Of a stretch of DNA of 45,033 nt, positions 27,635-35,861 are shown one piece after another. This DNA is from a virus, in the IMG/VR virus record IMGVR_UViG_3300010334_002402, positions 1 through 45,033 of that record; one strand, 5' to 3'. Made by a program: the position numbers and the translations under genes. Below the pieces are notes generated by a model. The model saw only the letters and a list, made by a program, of their open reading frames with translations, had not been told where the DNA came from and ran no database searches. Every line of letters begins with the position of its first letter. Position 1 is the first letter of the stretch.

Positions 27635-27666
27635 TTTTTGCTCCTGCTTTGTTAAACAATACACAT

Positions 27667-27695
27667 ATTATATACTCAAACAAAACAAATGTCAA
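27667..27695 (-). promoter_or_regulatory. Consensus sigma70 promoter of the basic protein gene
   Basis: TTGACA (27690-27695), 17 bases, TATAAT (27667-27672) on the minus strand, with both hexamers perfect. A TTGTT-x-AACAA palindrome (27649-27659) follows in the leader, before AGGAG. It sits in the gap between the BKACE gene and the basic protein gene. Confidence 0.85.
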
Positions 27696-27700
27696 CCTTT

Positions 27701-28567
27701 TCAAAATAATATTTCCCTTGCCTCACTGGACGATGCTACGTTACCACCCAATAGCTTTATAATATCTGCAGCCATTTTAACTAATTCGGCGTTAGTCTTT
27801 GCCAAAACACCTTTACTAGTATAGATATTATCTTCCATACCAACACGTACATGCCCGCCTAATATCATAGTTTGGGCTACCATTGGCATTTCTTGTTTAC
27901 CTATACCAAATGCGCTCCATACACTTCCTTTTGGTAGTTCATTGTAAGCATACATCAGTGCATTAGGAGTTGCATTCCATCCATATTTGATACCCATAGC
28001 AAATTGCCAAAATGGAGTTCCTTTGATTGTTCCGTCTGCCACAAATTCCTGTGCTATACGAAAATCTCCGCTATCAAAAATTTCTAATTCACACTTTGTT
28101 CCTGCCTGCTGTACAAGATCTACCATCCTCCTAGTTATTAACTTATGATTAATACGTATACCATTTTCGGCTTGATGCATAGTATTAAAATCTATGCTGC
28201 ACAAGTCAGGTTTAATTAATTCAATATGCTTAACTCTGTCAATAGCATGAAGCAATACCGTCCCCGGTGCTCCGTGTGATAAGTTATCTTTGCTTGGAAT
28301 ATACAATGCTCCAGGACCTGTTGTTAAATTAATCAACACATTGGTATTATGTTTTTTAATTCTATCAACAGTATCTCGGTATAAATCTACATCCATACTA
28401 GGCCGAGTTGTTTCTGGATTACGTACATGGATATGTACAATGGCTGCTCCCGCTTCTGCAGCCTCTAATGCACTTATAGCAATCTCTTCAGGTGTTACTG
28501 GCAGATAGGGAGTTTGTTCTCTATTAGTAACAGCACCGGTGATGGCACAAGTGATAATAGTTTTCAT
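27701..28567 (-). CDS. Beta-keto acid cleavage enzyme (BKACE, DUF849 family)
   Basis: A 288-residue zinc TIM-barrel enzyme. Family members react a beta-keto acid with acetyl-CoA to give acetoacetate and a shorter acyl-CoA (lysine fermentation, carnitine breakdown and others). The zinc ligands H45 and H47 (VHIHVRNPE) and E245, with catalytic R241 and D246 (RVGMED), are present, and length is normal. At the position of the lysine-fermentation enzyme's amino-binding Glu14 (TGAETT) this protein has Val (TGAVTN), so the natural substrate is probably not 3-keto-5-aminohexanoate. The start at 28567 overlaps the SDR gene by ATGA, which rules out the longer upstream start. Third gene of a ligase-dehydrogenase-BKACE operon. 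Substrate unknown. Confidence 0.9.
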   Translation of the reverse strand: MKTIITCAITGAVTNREQTPYLPVTPEEIAISALEAAEAGAAIVHIHVRNPETTRPSMDVDLYRDTVDRIKKHNTNVLINLTTGPGALYIPSKDNLSHGAPGTVLLHAIDRVKHIELIKPDLCSIDFNTMHQAENGIRINHKLITRRMVDLVQQAGTKCELEIFDSGDFRIAQEFVADGTIKGTPFWQFAMGIKYGWNATPNALMYAYNELPKGSVWSAFGIGKQEMPMVAQTMILGGHVRVGMEDNIYTSKGVLAKTNAELVKMAADIIKLLGGNVASSSEAREILF

Positions 28568-29313
28568 ACAGTTCTTCCACCGTCCACTAAAAATATACTG
28601 CCTGTGGCAAATCGTATGTGTGTACAACACGCTTCAATAGTACTAGCAATATCATCTGCATACCCAATACGCTTTAACGGACTGGATTCTGCCATCTTTT
28701 CGTTAACACCTGGACCTTTAACAGCACCACTAGTTGGCTCTACCATAAAACCGGGAGACACCGCTACAATACGAATTTCAGGAGCAAGTGCTTTTGCCAA
28801 AGTTTTAGTCAGTTGATTGATTCCAGCTTTGCTACAACCGTATGCTATATTGCTATTACTTGCACCTTCAGCACTGGTACTGGAAATATTAACTATTAAT
28901 CCATCTTTGGTTTCTTTAAGCATAGGAGCAAATGCACGTATTGTAGCAAATACTCCACGCAGGTTAGTTGTTACAATACTATCAAATATTTCATCTGTGA
29001 GCGCATCCAAATTTGAAGGCAACACATTTTTTGTAATGCTTGCACTGTTAACTAAAATATCACAACGACCAAACTGTTTTTTGATCATTGCAGCCGCCAA
29101 TGTCAAATCAGCTGAATTGGTAATATCTGCTAAAATTGCTGTGCCAGATAGTGCTTGCATTTTTTGCATGGCACTATCTATATCTTTTCGAACCAGTGCT
29201 ACTACTGTGGCTCCTTGCTGTGACAATCGTTGGGCGGTAGCATAACCCACTTGTCCGCATCCGCCTGTTATGACAGCAACTTGACCTTGGAGATTATTCA
29301 ATCGTTGGAACAT
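28564..29313 (-). CDS. Short-chain dehydrogenase/reductase (SDR)
   Basis: A 249-residue classical SDR. It has the Rossmann glycine motif TGGCGQVG (16-23), NSAS in place of NNAG (89-92), Asn118, a serine of the ISSTS block (144-148), and Y158-x3-K162 (YGCSK): a complete catalytic set. The C-terminus (TGSIFLVDGGRTV) is typical of the FabG-like group. Family members oxidise or reduce hydroxyl and keto groups with NAD(P)H. It is translationally coupled to the BKACE gene (ATGA) and follows the acyl ligase after 30 bases. The neat reading is oxidation of a 3-hydroxy acid to the 3-keto acid that BKACE cleaves, as in carnitine breakdown; this is inference from context. The reductive direction is equally possible. 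Confidence 0.9.
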   Translation of the reverse strand: MFQRLNNLQGQVAVITGGCGQVGYATAQRLSQQGATVVALVRKDIDSAMQKMQALSGTAILADITNSADLTLAAAMIKKQFGRCDILVNSASITKNVLPSNLDALTDEIFDSIVTTNLRGVFATIRAFAPMLKETKDGLIVNISSTSAEGASNSNIAYGCSKAGINQLTKTLAKALAPEIRIVAVSPGFMVEPTSGAVKGPGVNEKMAESSPLKRIGYADDIASTIEACCTHIRFATGSIFLVDGGRTV

Positions 29314-29343
29314 ATTACAAGTCCGTTAAATTAATATTTTTAT

Positions 29344-30675
29344 TCACAATGTATATATCCGCGCTTGTTCGATCAGTTTATTTTTATCAATCTTATTAAC
29401 GCCAGTAAGAGGCATAGAATCTAAAATCCAAATTTTACGCGGACATTCATTGTAAGACAATGTTTTCAAAATATGTGTTTTGATTTCATCTTCTGTTGTA
29501 TTATTTTTAATAGTTACAAATGCATAAGGTTTAACACCTTTTATATCGTCCTCTAAAGGAATAACCGCCGACTCTACTATACAAGGGTGTGTTTCTAATA
29601 TAGTTTCAATCTTCCTAGGATATATGTTATTGCCACCGCTGACAAACATATCATCGGCACGTCCCACAAAATAATAAAAACCTGCGGCATCTGTTTCAAA
29701 TATATCATTAGTGATAAAATATCCATCTTTTGTAAATCTAGTGTCCCCATTACTATAACTAGTCATCATAGACGGACTTTTGATTTCTAATATTCCATTG
29801 TCTAGTCTATAATCTATTCCTGTAGCCGGATACCCTACACTCATTTCAGGAGTGGGTAACCACGGATGTTTACTAAACAACCCAGGACCTGCTTCTGTAC
29901 TACCATATGCTATTGATATGGATATACTAGGAAATTTTTGTTTAATAAAACTATATAAAGTTTTGCTAACTGGAGCACTAGCCATGGCAATATGTCTAAT
30001 GGTCGTAAGTTTAGAAACGTCTTCTTGTAATAACAAAGCAATCATAGTAGGAACTGAAGTTATAAAATTGACCTTGTGTTGTTTAATAACTTCTACAGCA
30101 GATTTAGCTTCAAATTGACTCATTAGTATTATTGTAGCATTGCCAGCTAGTCCTACTTCTAGATTAGATAACCCATTCATGTGATAGCAAGGAGCTGCTA
30201 TTAGCATACGTTTTTTAGGCATTAATGGATCCTTAGCTTTTTGACTTATAGTCCATAGACGTTTATGAGGTATTACTACGCCCTTTGGCATTTTTGTAGA
30301 GCCAGATGTGTAAAGTATAATAGCAGGAGAATTTTCATCCATGCTAATTTTATCTGGGGTACCTATTTTAAAAAAATTAAAAAAGTTGTCTTCTGTTAGT
30401 ACGAGTTCACATTGACTATCTTTTATAATGTACTCACGAACTGTTTGAGGTAGTTTAGTGCTGATTAAAACTGCAGTTGCACCTGCCCGTAGTATACCTA
30501 AATAGGCCGCCACAAAATTAATAGAATTATTTGCTAGTATTCCAACACGTTTATACCCAGAAAGTCCTACAGTAAAGCCGTTGGCTAAGTTGTCGAGCTC
30601 AGTATAGCTATACTCTCTATCGGTTATTATTGCTGTTTTTTCTGACGGTTTAAAAAGATAACCTAAATTATACAT
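29344..30675 (-). CDS. AMP-forming acyl-CoA synthetase/ligase (ANL family)
   Basis: A 443-residue adenylate-forming enzyme. Motifs are in order: YTSGSTKMPKGV (122-133, ATP-binding P-loop), YGSTEAG (about 259-265), a TNDIF block, GRADDMFVSGGNNIYPRKIE (hinge and acceptor half), and the C-terminal catalytic lysine in TGVNKIDK (K428). It is shorter than most acyl-CoA synthetases (500-560), mainly through a compact N-terminal domain, similar to some O-succinylbenzoate-CoA or coumarate-CoA ligase relatives. It should activate a carboxylic acid to the acyl-adenylate and then a thioester. It is the first gene of the operon with SDR and BKACE. A phage copy of such an operon is unusual. Substrate not predictable here. 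Confidence 0.9.
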   Translation of the reverse strand: MYNLGYLFKPSEKTAIITDREYSYTELDNLANGFTVGLSGYKRVGILANNSINFVAAYLGILRAGATAVLISTKLPQTVREYIIKDSQCELVLTEDNFFNFFKIGTPDKISMDENSPAIILYTSGSTKMPKGVVIPHKRLWTISQKAKDPLMPKKRMLIAAPCYHMNGLSNLEVGLAGNATIILMSQFEAKSAVEVIKQHKVNFITSVPTMIALLLQEDVSKLTTIRHIAMASAPVSKTLYSFIKQKFPSISISIAYGSTEAGPGLFSKHPWLPTPEMSVGYPATGIDYRLDNGILEIKSPSMMTSYSNGDTRFTKDGYFITNDIFETDAAGFYYFVGRADDMFVSGGNNIYPRKIETILETHPCIVESAVIPLEDDIKGVKPYAFVTIKNNTTEDEIKTHILKTLSYNECPRKIWILDSMPLTGVNKIDKNKLIEQARIYTL

Positions 30676-30696
30676 TCAATGATCCTGTTTAAGTAT

Positions 30697-30723
30697 GTTA
30701 TATATTCAAATAAGAAAAGTCAA
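30697..30723 (-). promoter_or_regulatory. Possible promoter of the acyl ligase-SDR-BKACE operon
   Basis: TTGACT (30718-30723) and TATAAC (30697-30702) on the minus strand, 15 bases apart, which is shorter than the ideal 17. The leader then holds AGGAT before the ATG at 30675. It is divergent from the late promoter at 30750. Confidence 0.4.
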
Positions 30724-30749
30724 TAATTTTTTTAAGAAATATGCAACCC

Positions 30750-30757
30750 TATAAATA
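30750..30757 (+). promoter_or_regulatory. T4-type late promoter (TATAAATA) that decides the radical SAM start
   Basis: A perfect TATAAATA lies inside the longest possible frame, followed by AAGGAAA (30764-30770) and ATG at 30774. An upstream in-frame ATG at 30741 lies before the promoter and has no ribosome site. Confidence 0.75.
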
Positions 30758-30773
30758 TGTCACAAGGAAAATT

Positions 30774-31817
30774 ATGGACTTTACACCTGGAAAACCAATT
30801 AGAACTTATGCAGAAAATGGTGCATGGCGTGATTGGAGTACTGATGAATTGGTTGGGGACAAGCTAAACTTCTTACCAAATTGGAAATGTGGCGCAGGCG
30901 TTGACAGTCTATATGTTGATATGGATGGATACGTTTGGACAGCCAGTTGTCGTGTAGGCGGCAAATTAGGAAATGTATTTGAAGACTTTCGTGTGCCCGA
31001 TGATTGGATTGATTGCAAACGTAATGTTTGTAGTTGCGGCGCCGACCTCTTTATTCCAAAAGTTAATAAAATTGAATTTAAACCATTACTTCGTAGAGGT
31101 GCTGGGTTAGAAACTGAAATTGAGCTACGTGATGATACCCTAACTGATTTTGTTGCTATGGAAAGAACTCATGCAAGTAATCAAAAACAAGTTTATTGGG
31201 AAATAGGTCGTCGTTGCAATTATGATTGTAGTTATTGCTGGCCGTGGATACACAATAATACCGATCCGCACAAATCGCTAGAAGAACTAATGAAAGCTAC
31301 AGCACTGATAGAAGAGAAATTCACCAAAGGTGAAGCAGCTAACTTTATCATTAGCGGCGGCGAGCCAACGGTTAATAAAGATTTCTTAGACTGGTTGCGT
31401 TATCTAAACGCCATGGGACATCATGTTAGTTTGCATAGTAACGGAAGTCGTTTACCGGACTACTACAGAGAAATCATACACTATGGTGATTTAAATTTAA
31501 GTGTACATTTTGAATTTTATGATCGTGCAAAGTTCGTTCGTGTAGTAGAAGCTATTGCAGACGAAAAAGCCAATAACGGTGGGTTAGGTCATCTGGAAAT
31601 AAAATTCATGATGGCACCACATAATAGAGAAGAAACATTAAGTTTAGAAGAAGAACTCAAAACTCTTCCGAATTTTATAGACTTTTGTACTTGGGCAGTA
31701 GTACCTATCCGTGGCGGCTTAGATAATAAAAATAGTAAGCCAAATTCAACTAGCGGAAGCGAAGTTATGGAGGGTTACACAAAGGAAGACTATATTTTGT
31801 TTGGAGACAGAAAGTGA
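30774..31817 (+). CDS. Radical SAM enzyme with an N-terminal SPASM-like cysteine module
   Basis: A 347-residue protein. The radical SAM cluster motif C148-x3-C152-x2-C155 (RRCNYDCSYCW) and the SAM-binding GGEP (IISGGEPTVN) are present, so it should bind a [4Fe-4S] cluster and cleave SAM. Before the barrel, residues 39-88 carry five cysteines, C39-x19-C59-x21-C81-x4-C86-x1-C88, around VDMDGYVW. The same module is at the C-terminus of the second radical SAM protein at 34046-34993. Such cysteine sets bind auxiliary iron-sulfur clusters in SPASM/twitch enzymes, where they normally follow the barrel. The start at 30774 is chosen from the late promoter and ribosome site. The downstream glycosyltransferase-like gene overlaps by GTGA. 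Substrate unknown. Confidence 0.9.
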   Translation: MDFTPGKPIRTYAENGAWRDWSTDELVGDKLNFLPNWKCGAGVDSLYVDMDGYVWTASCRVGGKLGNVFEDFRVPDDWIDCKRNVCSCGADLFIPKVNKIEFKPLLRRGAGLETEIELRDDTLTDFVAMERTHASNQKQVYWEIGRRCNYDCSYCWPWIHNNTDPHKSLEELMKATALIEEKFTKGEAANFIISGGEPTVNKDFLDWLRYLNAMGHHVSLHSNGSRLPDYYREIIHYGDLNLSVHFEFYDRAKFVRVVEAIADEKANNGGLGHLEIKFMMAPHNREETLSLEEELKTLPNFIDFCTWAVVPIRGGLDNKNSKPNSTSGSEVMEGYTKEDYILFGDRK

Positions 31818-32722
31818 ATCACATTGTAACAGTTACTTGTGACAGAGACTTTGACATGATGTTGATGCAAGCACAGAGTATTGATAAATTTTTATTAGAT
31901 AGATCCACACACTGGGTTGTAATACAAACTTCTAGTAAACCAATACAAGAATGGGTCGATGCATTAAGTCCGTATTATACCGGGCCTTGCCAGTTGCGGT
32001 TTTTTGATACACGCTCTTATAAGAAGACACTGAGTGAAAATCTACTAACACCCGGGCATAAAAATTGGATTGATCAGCAGATGTTAAAATTATTAATTGT
32101 TGATCGCATTGATAGTGATTCCTACTTGGTATTGGATACTAAAAATTTCTTCATCAAGCCAACTAGGTTATCTGAATCTCCTCAACATGAGGGGAATGCT
32201 TTTATAGATGAGAGACAGAAACAATATCGATACTGGCCCGATTGGATAGAATTATTAGAAAATATAACTGGTAAAAAACCAACACATTTTTGGGAACCAA
32301 CAACTCCCTTTCGAATGAAAACATCAATCGTAAAAGAAATACTAAACAATCATCCTAAGCTAGAATTACTTTTTGATTATGTTCACAATGGACTTACAAT
32401 TCCAGCAGGAATAAGTGAATTTATATTGTATAGATTTTATAGTAATTTTGATTTTAATACATCTGTTAAATCTTTTTCATTTACTTTTTGGGGAAATTAT
32501 ACAATAGAAATGTTTAGATCGTGCCTTACTGACAATAACATTAAAATCATAGGATTTCATAGATTTTTTATACGAGATCAATCTGATGACTGTATTTCTG
32601 AAATTCAAAAATCTTTAATAGAAATAGGATTTGACAATAATATTGTTAACAGAGTATTTGATAAAAAGTATTGGGCAATAAATGTAAACAATCACAGTAA
32701 ATTAAACCAGCCTCAGCATTAA
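31814..32722 (+). CDS. Glycosyltransferase-like protein (DUF6492 type)
   Basis: A 302-residue protein starting at GTG, which overlaps the radical SAM stop (GTGA) and has GGAGA upstream. The N-terminus (IVTVTCDRDFDMMLMQAQSI, then DKFL) and the middle (WIDQQMLKLLIVDRI, then SDSYLVLDTKNFFIKP) fit a GT-A-like fold: a donor-binding start and a DxD-like LDTKN in the place of the metal site. A block FWEPTTPFRMKTSIVKEIL follows. I recognise this as similar to DUF6492 glycosyltransferase-like proteins. It is translationally coupled to the radical SAM enzyme, so the two probably act on one substrate, perhaps a surface sugar or modified nucleotide sugar; that is inference. Its end shares TTAA with the convergent methyltransferase. 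Confidence 0.65.
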   Translation: MNHIVTVTCDRDFDMMLMQAQSIDKFLLDRSTHWVVIQTSSKPIQEWVDALSPYYTGPCQLRFFDTRSYKKTLSENLLTPGHKNWIDQQMLKLLIVDRIDSDSYLVLDTKNFFIKPTRLSESPQHEGNAFIDERQKQYRYWPDWIELLENITGKKPTHFWEPTTPFRMKTSIVKEILNNHPKLELLFDYVHNGLTIPAGISEFILYRFYSNFDFNTSVKSFSFTFWGNYTIEMFRSCLTDNNIKIIGFHRFFIRDQSDDCISEIQKSLIEIGFDNNIVNRVFDKKYWAINVNNHSKLNQPQH

Positions 32723-33333
32723 ATTTTTTCTAACATTACATCACAATACATTTCGTTTTGTAATGCCATACCAGTTATCTTCCAACCCTCTTTTACACAC
32801 AACCAATTTACTACTTCTACGGTCCCGTAATCTTCTTTATTTCTATGATCGTACATCATATAATCGTTATAAATTAGTTTTCCTCCGGGCGATAGCTTTG
32901 CTTGGGCAGCTTTGGTATCTTTCCAAATACCTTTTAATGAATGATCCCCGTCTATATAGATCAAATCATAAGTGCCTTTGTATTTGTGTAAATTAGTAGA
33001 ACTATCTCCTTCAAATATCTGCAAATCTACGGTGTCACCAAATTTATTTTTTAGTCGATTGTAATAAAAATCACTGTGTGTTGACCCATTAAATTTTTCA
33101 ATGGCAGGTATTCCATTAAATGAAACATTTGCATTATGTAGTTTAAATATATCATATGCTCCGAATATTTTAGGTGTCAATGTTTCTATCATATATTCGG
33201 AAAAATCACCATAAGCAACACCTAACTCGGCAATAGATTTTATGCCAGATCCTACTAGGTTATCAATAAGGTTACGCCTGTGAGCAAAAAGTTTAGCATC
33301 TTTCAAATGTTCTGGTTGTAATGGTAAGGGCAT
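32719..33333 (-). CDS. Class I SAM-dependent methyltransferase
   Basis: A 204-residue Rossmann-fold methyltransferase. Motif I is AELGVAYGDFSEYM (SAM glycine loop), motif II-like acidic residues lie in FEGDSS, and a strong IYIDGDHSLKGIWKDTK block is followed by LSPGGKLIYNDY. The ID-GDH pattern is typical of the Methyltransf_24 group, often linked to polysaccharide or small-molecule O-methylation. It is the last gene of a co-directional run behind the sulfotransferase-like and radical SAM genes. Target unknown; the surrounding glycosyltransferase and sulfotransferase suggest a carbohydrate or other small molecule rather than DNA. No DNA-methylase catalytic motif (NPPY or PC) is seen. Confidence 0.85.
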   Translation of the reverse strand: MPLPLQPEHLKDAKLFAHRRNLIDNLVGSGIKSIAELGVAYGDFSEYMIETLTPKIFGAYDIFKLHNANVSFNGIPAIEKFNGSTHSDFYYNRLKNKFGDTVDLQIFEGDSSTNLHKYKGTYDLIYIDGDHSLKGIWKDTKAAQAKLSPGGKLIYNDYMMYDHRNKEDYGTVEVVNWLCVKEGWKITGMALQNEMYCDVMLEKI

Positions 33334-33335
33334 GA

Positions 33336-34046
33336 TTATCTAATATAAGTGTCATCTTTTAATGATTGTATAAAACTTTTAAGCTCTACAGCGTTAGCTA
33401 CTTTATCCCATAGCTGTTCAGTTTTTCTCTTTTTTAGTTGATCATTTATTTTCCCGCGATATATTGGACGTTGTATGTATTCAAATAGTTCTGCTACTAT
33501 ATTTTCATAGTGTATAGTAGTGTAAGTTATATCTAGCGATTTCAACCAATTATCAAAATTCTTATTTTGTTCGTATAACCAAGCCATTTCTTCAAAGTGA
33601 TGTATTTCTAAATCATCGGGTAAGTCAGATGCTGTAAATTCGTGCCACACACCTGTGGATAATGCTAGTCCGTAACTTAGTATTTGAGCTTCTATATCTT
33701 GTCTTTTTAACACTACAAATTCTATATTACATTTTTCTATTCTTTTAATAATTTCTTTATGATTAGGGATATTACTGTAAGGAAAAAATCTTACCACAAG
33801 TGATTGATTTTTGTCACCATTCTCTAATGCTAATAGCACATTTTCAACACGTTCTTCTATAGAAATTGAGCTAGTATCATCGTAATAGTTAAGAGTGTTA
33901 TCATCGTTTATTTTTACTCTAGTTTCTAAATTATGAGTAAATGGCTCGTATAGGTTTGCCATGTTACGAGTTGAACTTTCAAGCAGTGTGGCCAGTAATT
34001 GACTACCACTACGCGGTAACCCTAAAATGCAAAATCTCTTTTTCAT
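33336..34046 (-). CDS. Sulfotransferase-like protein
   Basis: A 236-residue protein. Residues 6-17 (CILGLPRSGSQL) match the 5'-phosphosulfate loop of PAPS-dependent sulfotransferases. The helix that follows (LLATLLESSTRNMANLYEPF) and the 3'-phosphate region (FVVLKRQDIEAQILSYGLAL, with Arg and Ser) also fit. It is somewhat short, as many bacterial and phage Stf0-like or sulfotransfer_1 members are. The reaction would move sulfate from PAPS to a hydroxyl or amino group. It starts on the stop of the radical SAM gene (TAATG) and is two bases from the methyltransferase gene, so the three are coupled. Substrate unknown. A kinase or nucleotide-binding relative is less likely because the loop lacks GxxxxGK[ST]. 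Confidence 0.75.
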   Translation of the reverse strand: MKKRFCILGLPRSGSQLLATLLESSTRNMANLYEPFTHNLETRVKINDDNTLNYYDDTSSISIEERVENVLLALENGDKNQSLVVRFFPYSNIPNHKEIIKRIEKCNIEFVVLKRQDIEAQILSYGLALSTGVWHEFTASDLPDDLEIHHFEEMAWLYEQNKNFDNWLKSLDITYTTIHYENIVAELFEYIQRPIYRGKINDQLKKRKTEQLWDKVANAVELKSFIQSLKDDTYIR

Positions 34047-34993
34047 TACTTTTCCTTAGTACTCATAATATCAAAATTACAATGACACATATTTTTGCTA
34101 CACACTATTGGCTCAGTTGGGAGAGTTAAATCTACGTCGTTTATTTTACCAACAGCACCACCCTCTTTACACCATCCTCGATAAATTGAACCATCCATAT
34201 CAACAATCAATTGCTCAATACCAGCATAGCATTTCCAGCCAGACCAGTCATTGATTTTTTCGCTAATGAACCTATGCGCACTTGATACTTGGCTAGTACC
34301 GTCAGGATATACTACACGCATAGCACCTCTGTAATAATCAAATGTCTTGGTAAATTTAATATGTTTACTGATTAATTCGTGTTGCTTATCAAATATTCTC
34401 TTTTGAAAATCATTATAATCATAGAGTGTATCACCAAAGTCGTGGATCAATGGCTGCAAGGCCATACTAATATTGCCTAAATTTTTAATTTTATTTGCTA
34501 CAGCATAACAATGATCAAACTTTTCAGGACTCATCATTATGTTAACGTGAGTGCGTACATCGTTGTTTAATAATTTAACTACGTCAATAAAGTGTTTATC
34601 GTCAGCATGCTCTGGATGAAAGCTAAGACATACATGATCAAAGTATTGTTTATTTTCTTCCCAGTATCTTAGTGTGCGTGATCCATTACTGATTAAACCA
34701 ACTTTGACACCCATCTCAGAACAAAATTGACAAATTTCAATAAAATGTTTATACATTGTGACTTCACCACCAGTGAATTCAAAATATATTTTTTTATGAA
34801 AATATTGATCTTTTACACGAGCAATGAAATTTTTAATTACGCTAGGATCAGGCCAATACTTTGATCCATCGTGCAGTGCTGAAGGACAATACGAGCAACT
34901 ATAGTTACAGGTATTGCCCAAGCACCAATTGACTACAAACCAATCTTCGTGCGAATTGTTTGAATGTTCTAACCGTATATATTTGTGTTCCAT
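34046..34993 (-). CDS. Radical SAM enzyme with a C-terminal SPASM-like cysteine module
   Basis: A 315-residue protein. The cluster motif is C29-x3-C33-x2-C36 (NTCNYSCSYCP), with GGEV (EFTGGEVTMY) as the SAM-binding loop. After the barrel, the C-terminus has C-x19-C-x22-C-x4-C-x1-C around VDMDGSIY, the same cysteine pattern as at the N-terminus of the radical SAM protein at 30774, which is close to the normal SPASM position. Ribosome site AAGG, start at 34993. It lies 27 bases after the Trp-rich protein gene and is coupled (TAATG) to the sulfotransferase-like gene. It may modify a peptide or sugar; the family alone does not tell which. A paralogue relationship with the other enzyme is likely, with rearranged domain order. 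Confidence 0.9.
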   Translation of the reverse strand: MEHKYIRLEHSNNSHEDWFVVNWCLGNTCNYSCSYCPSALHDGSKYWPDPSVIKNFIARVKDQYFHKKIYFEFTGGEVTMYKHFIEICQFCSEMGVKVGLISNGSRTLRYWEENKQYFDHVCLSFHPEHADDKHFIDVVKLLNNDVRTHVNIMMSPEKFDHCYAVANKIKNLGNISMALQPLIHDFGDTLYDYNDFQKRIFDKQHELISKHIKFTKTFDYYRGAMRVVYPDGTSQVSSAHRFISEKINDWSGWKCYAGIEQLIVDMDGSIYRGWCKEGGAVGKINDVDLTLPTEPIVCSKNMCHCNFDIMSTKEK

Positions 34994-35020
34994 GGAAAAC
35001 CTTATAATATACTAGTTATC

Positions 35021-35860
35021 TCAAGTCCATAGTGCGTCTCTAATTTTAATAAGTCGAATCATCATATCGGTATCTTCTTTTTCATATGCCGCTTCAATCT
35101 TTTGAAGCAACTTATGCGCCTTGTCGCTAGCCTTTTTAACAGCAGGATCTTTTTCCTGCCCCCAATTTAGCTTGCCACCATTGGCAATACGACTTGCTTC
35201 ACAGGCCGCAGTCCAACCACTGGCTTCGTATGGATCGGGTCGGTTACGATAGGTCACAGTCCACCAATTGTAAAGTTCTTTGATTTCCTTGGCACGTAGT
35301 GCTTGACCAGTTGGTTTGCCATAGTCAGGATGTTCGGGCCCACACCAGTCGTTATTAGTTAGTGTCATGGCCCAGTCTAAGTGATCAAGGCCTGCTTGCG
35401 GACAACGCCATGTACGCCAGCGGAACCAACCTGTGGCCCAGAATGGTGCATTATATTTGGCTTTATCTTTTTCATCACCCCAGGCAATGTGACTCCATGC
35501 TTGTTCTACTTCAACAAAGTCAACAAGTTCATTAAACAAACATGGCAAGAATCGATTCCCAACATCGCACCAGTTGCCAGGACGAATATCGCGAACATGA
35601 GCAGTAAGACTATGAGTCCGAGTAACCCACCGATTATTAATATAATACTTGATATCATAGAGTTTCCTTACAGGCCAAGTTACAAAATCTTGTAGATGGC
35701 CGAGCCCTTCTTCTGCTAGCCAGTAACGGAAATTGTGTTTCATTTGAGCTGTGGTTGTCCAGTCGTCCCATTCTTCGGCTGTTCCTGCACTCAATTTCTT
35801 AGTACCTCGGATCCAGTCTGCGAAAGGAGTACAACTCCAGTAGTTAGTGTGATGTGCCAT
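35021..35860 (-). CDS. Trp-rich phage protein, unknown
   Basis: A 279-residue protein with unusually many Trp (more than 20) and a polar, non-membrane character. Blocks include NYWSCTPFADWIRGT, EEWDDWTTTAQMKHNFRYW, WPVRKLYDIKYYI, and FWATGWFRWRTWRC. A Lys/Ala-rich helical end follows from about residue 230. I chose the start at 35860, one base after the stop of the upstream gene, over an ATG six codons earlier that would lie inside that stop. I recognise no catalytic motif. The density of aromatic residues and the fixed neighbours suggest a conserved T4-like phage gene of unknown job. It is in the co-directional run from DNA ligase. Confidence 0.75.
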   Translation of the reverse strand: MAHHTNYWSCTPFADWIRGTKKLSAGTAEEWDDWTTTAQMKHNFRYWLAEEGLGHLQDFVTWPVRKLYDIKYYINNRWVTRTHSLTAHVRDIRPGNWCDVGNRFLPCLFNELVDFVEVEQAWSHIAWGDEKDKAKYNAPFWATGWFRWRTWRCPQAGLDHLDWAMTLTNNDWCGPEHPDYGKPTGQALRAKEIKELYNWWTVTYRNRPDPYEASGWTAACEASRIANGGKLNWGQEKDPAVKKASDKAHKLLQKIEAAYEKEDTDMMIRLIKIRDALWT

Positions 35861-35861
35861 T

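Noticed and set aside
27107-27655. 182-codon open frame on the plus strand
   Set aside because: It is the mirror of the basic protein gene, has Phe/Cys-rich shadow composition and no ribosome site.
30741-30773. Longer radical SAM start at 30741
   Set aside because: The late promoter and AAGGAAA lie between this ATG and the one at 30774.
32719-33333. DNA methyltransferase
   Set aside because: No NPPY or Pro-Cys catalytic motif; the IDGDH pattern fits small-molecule or sugar methylases.
30774-34993. QueE as identity for one of the radical SAM proteins, to pair with QueD
   Set aside because: Both have the common CxxxCxxC spacing plus a five-cysteine extra module; QueE has a longer spacing and is smaller.
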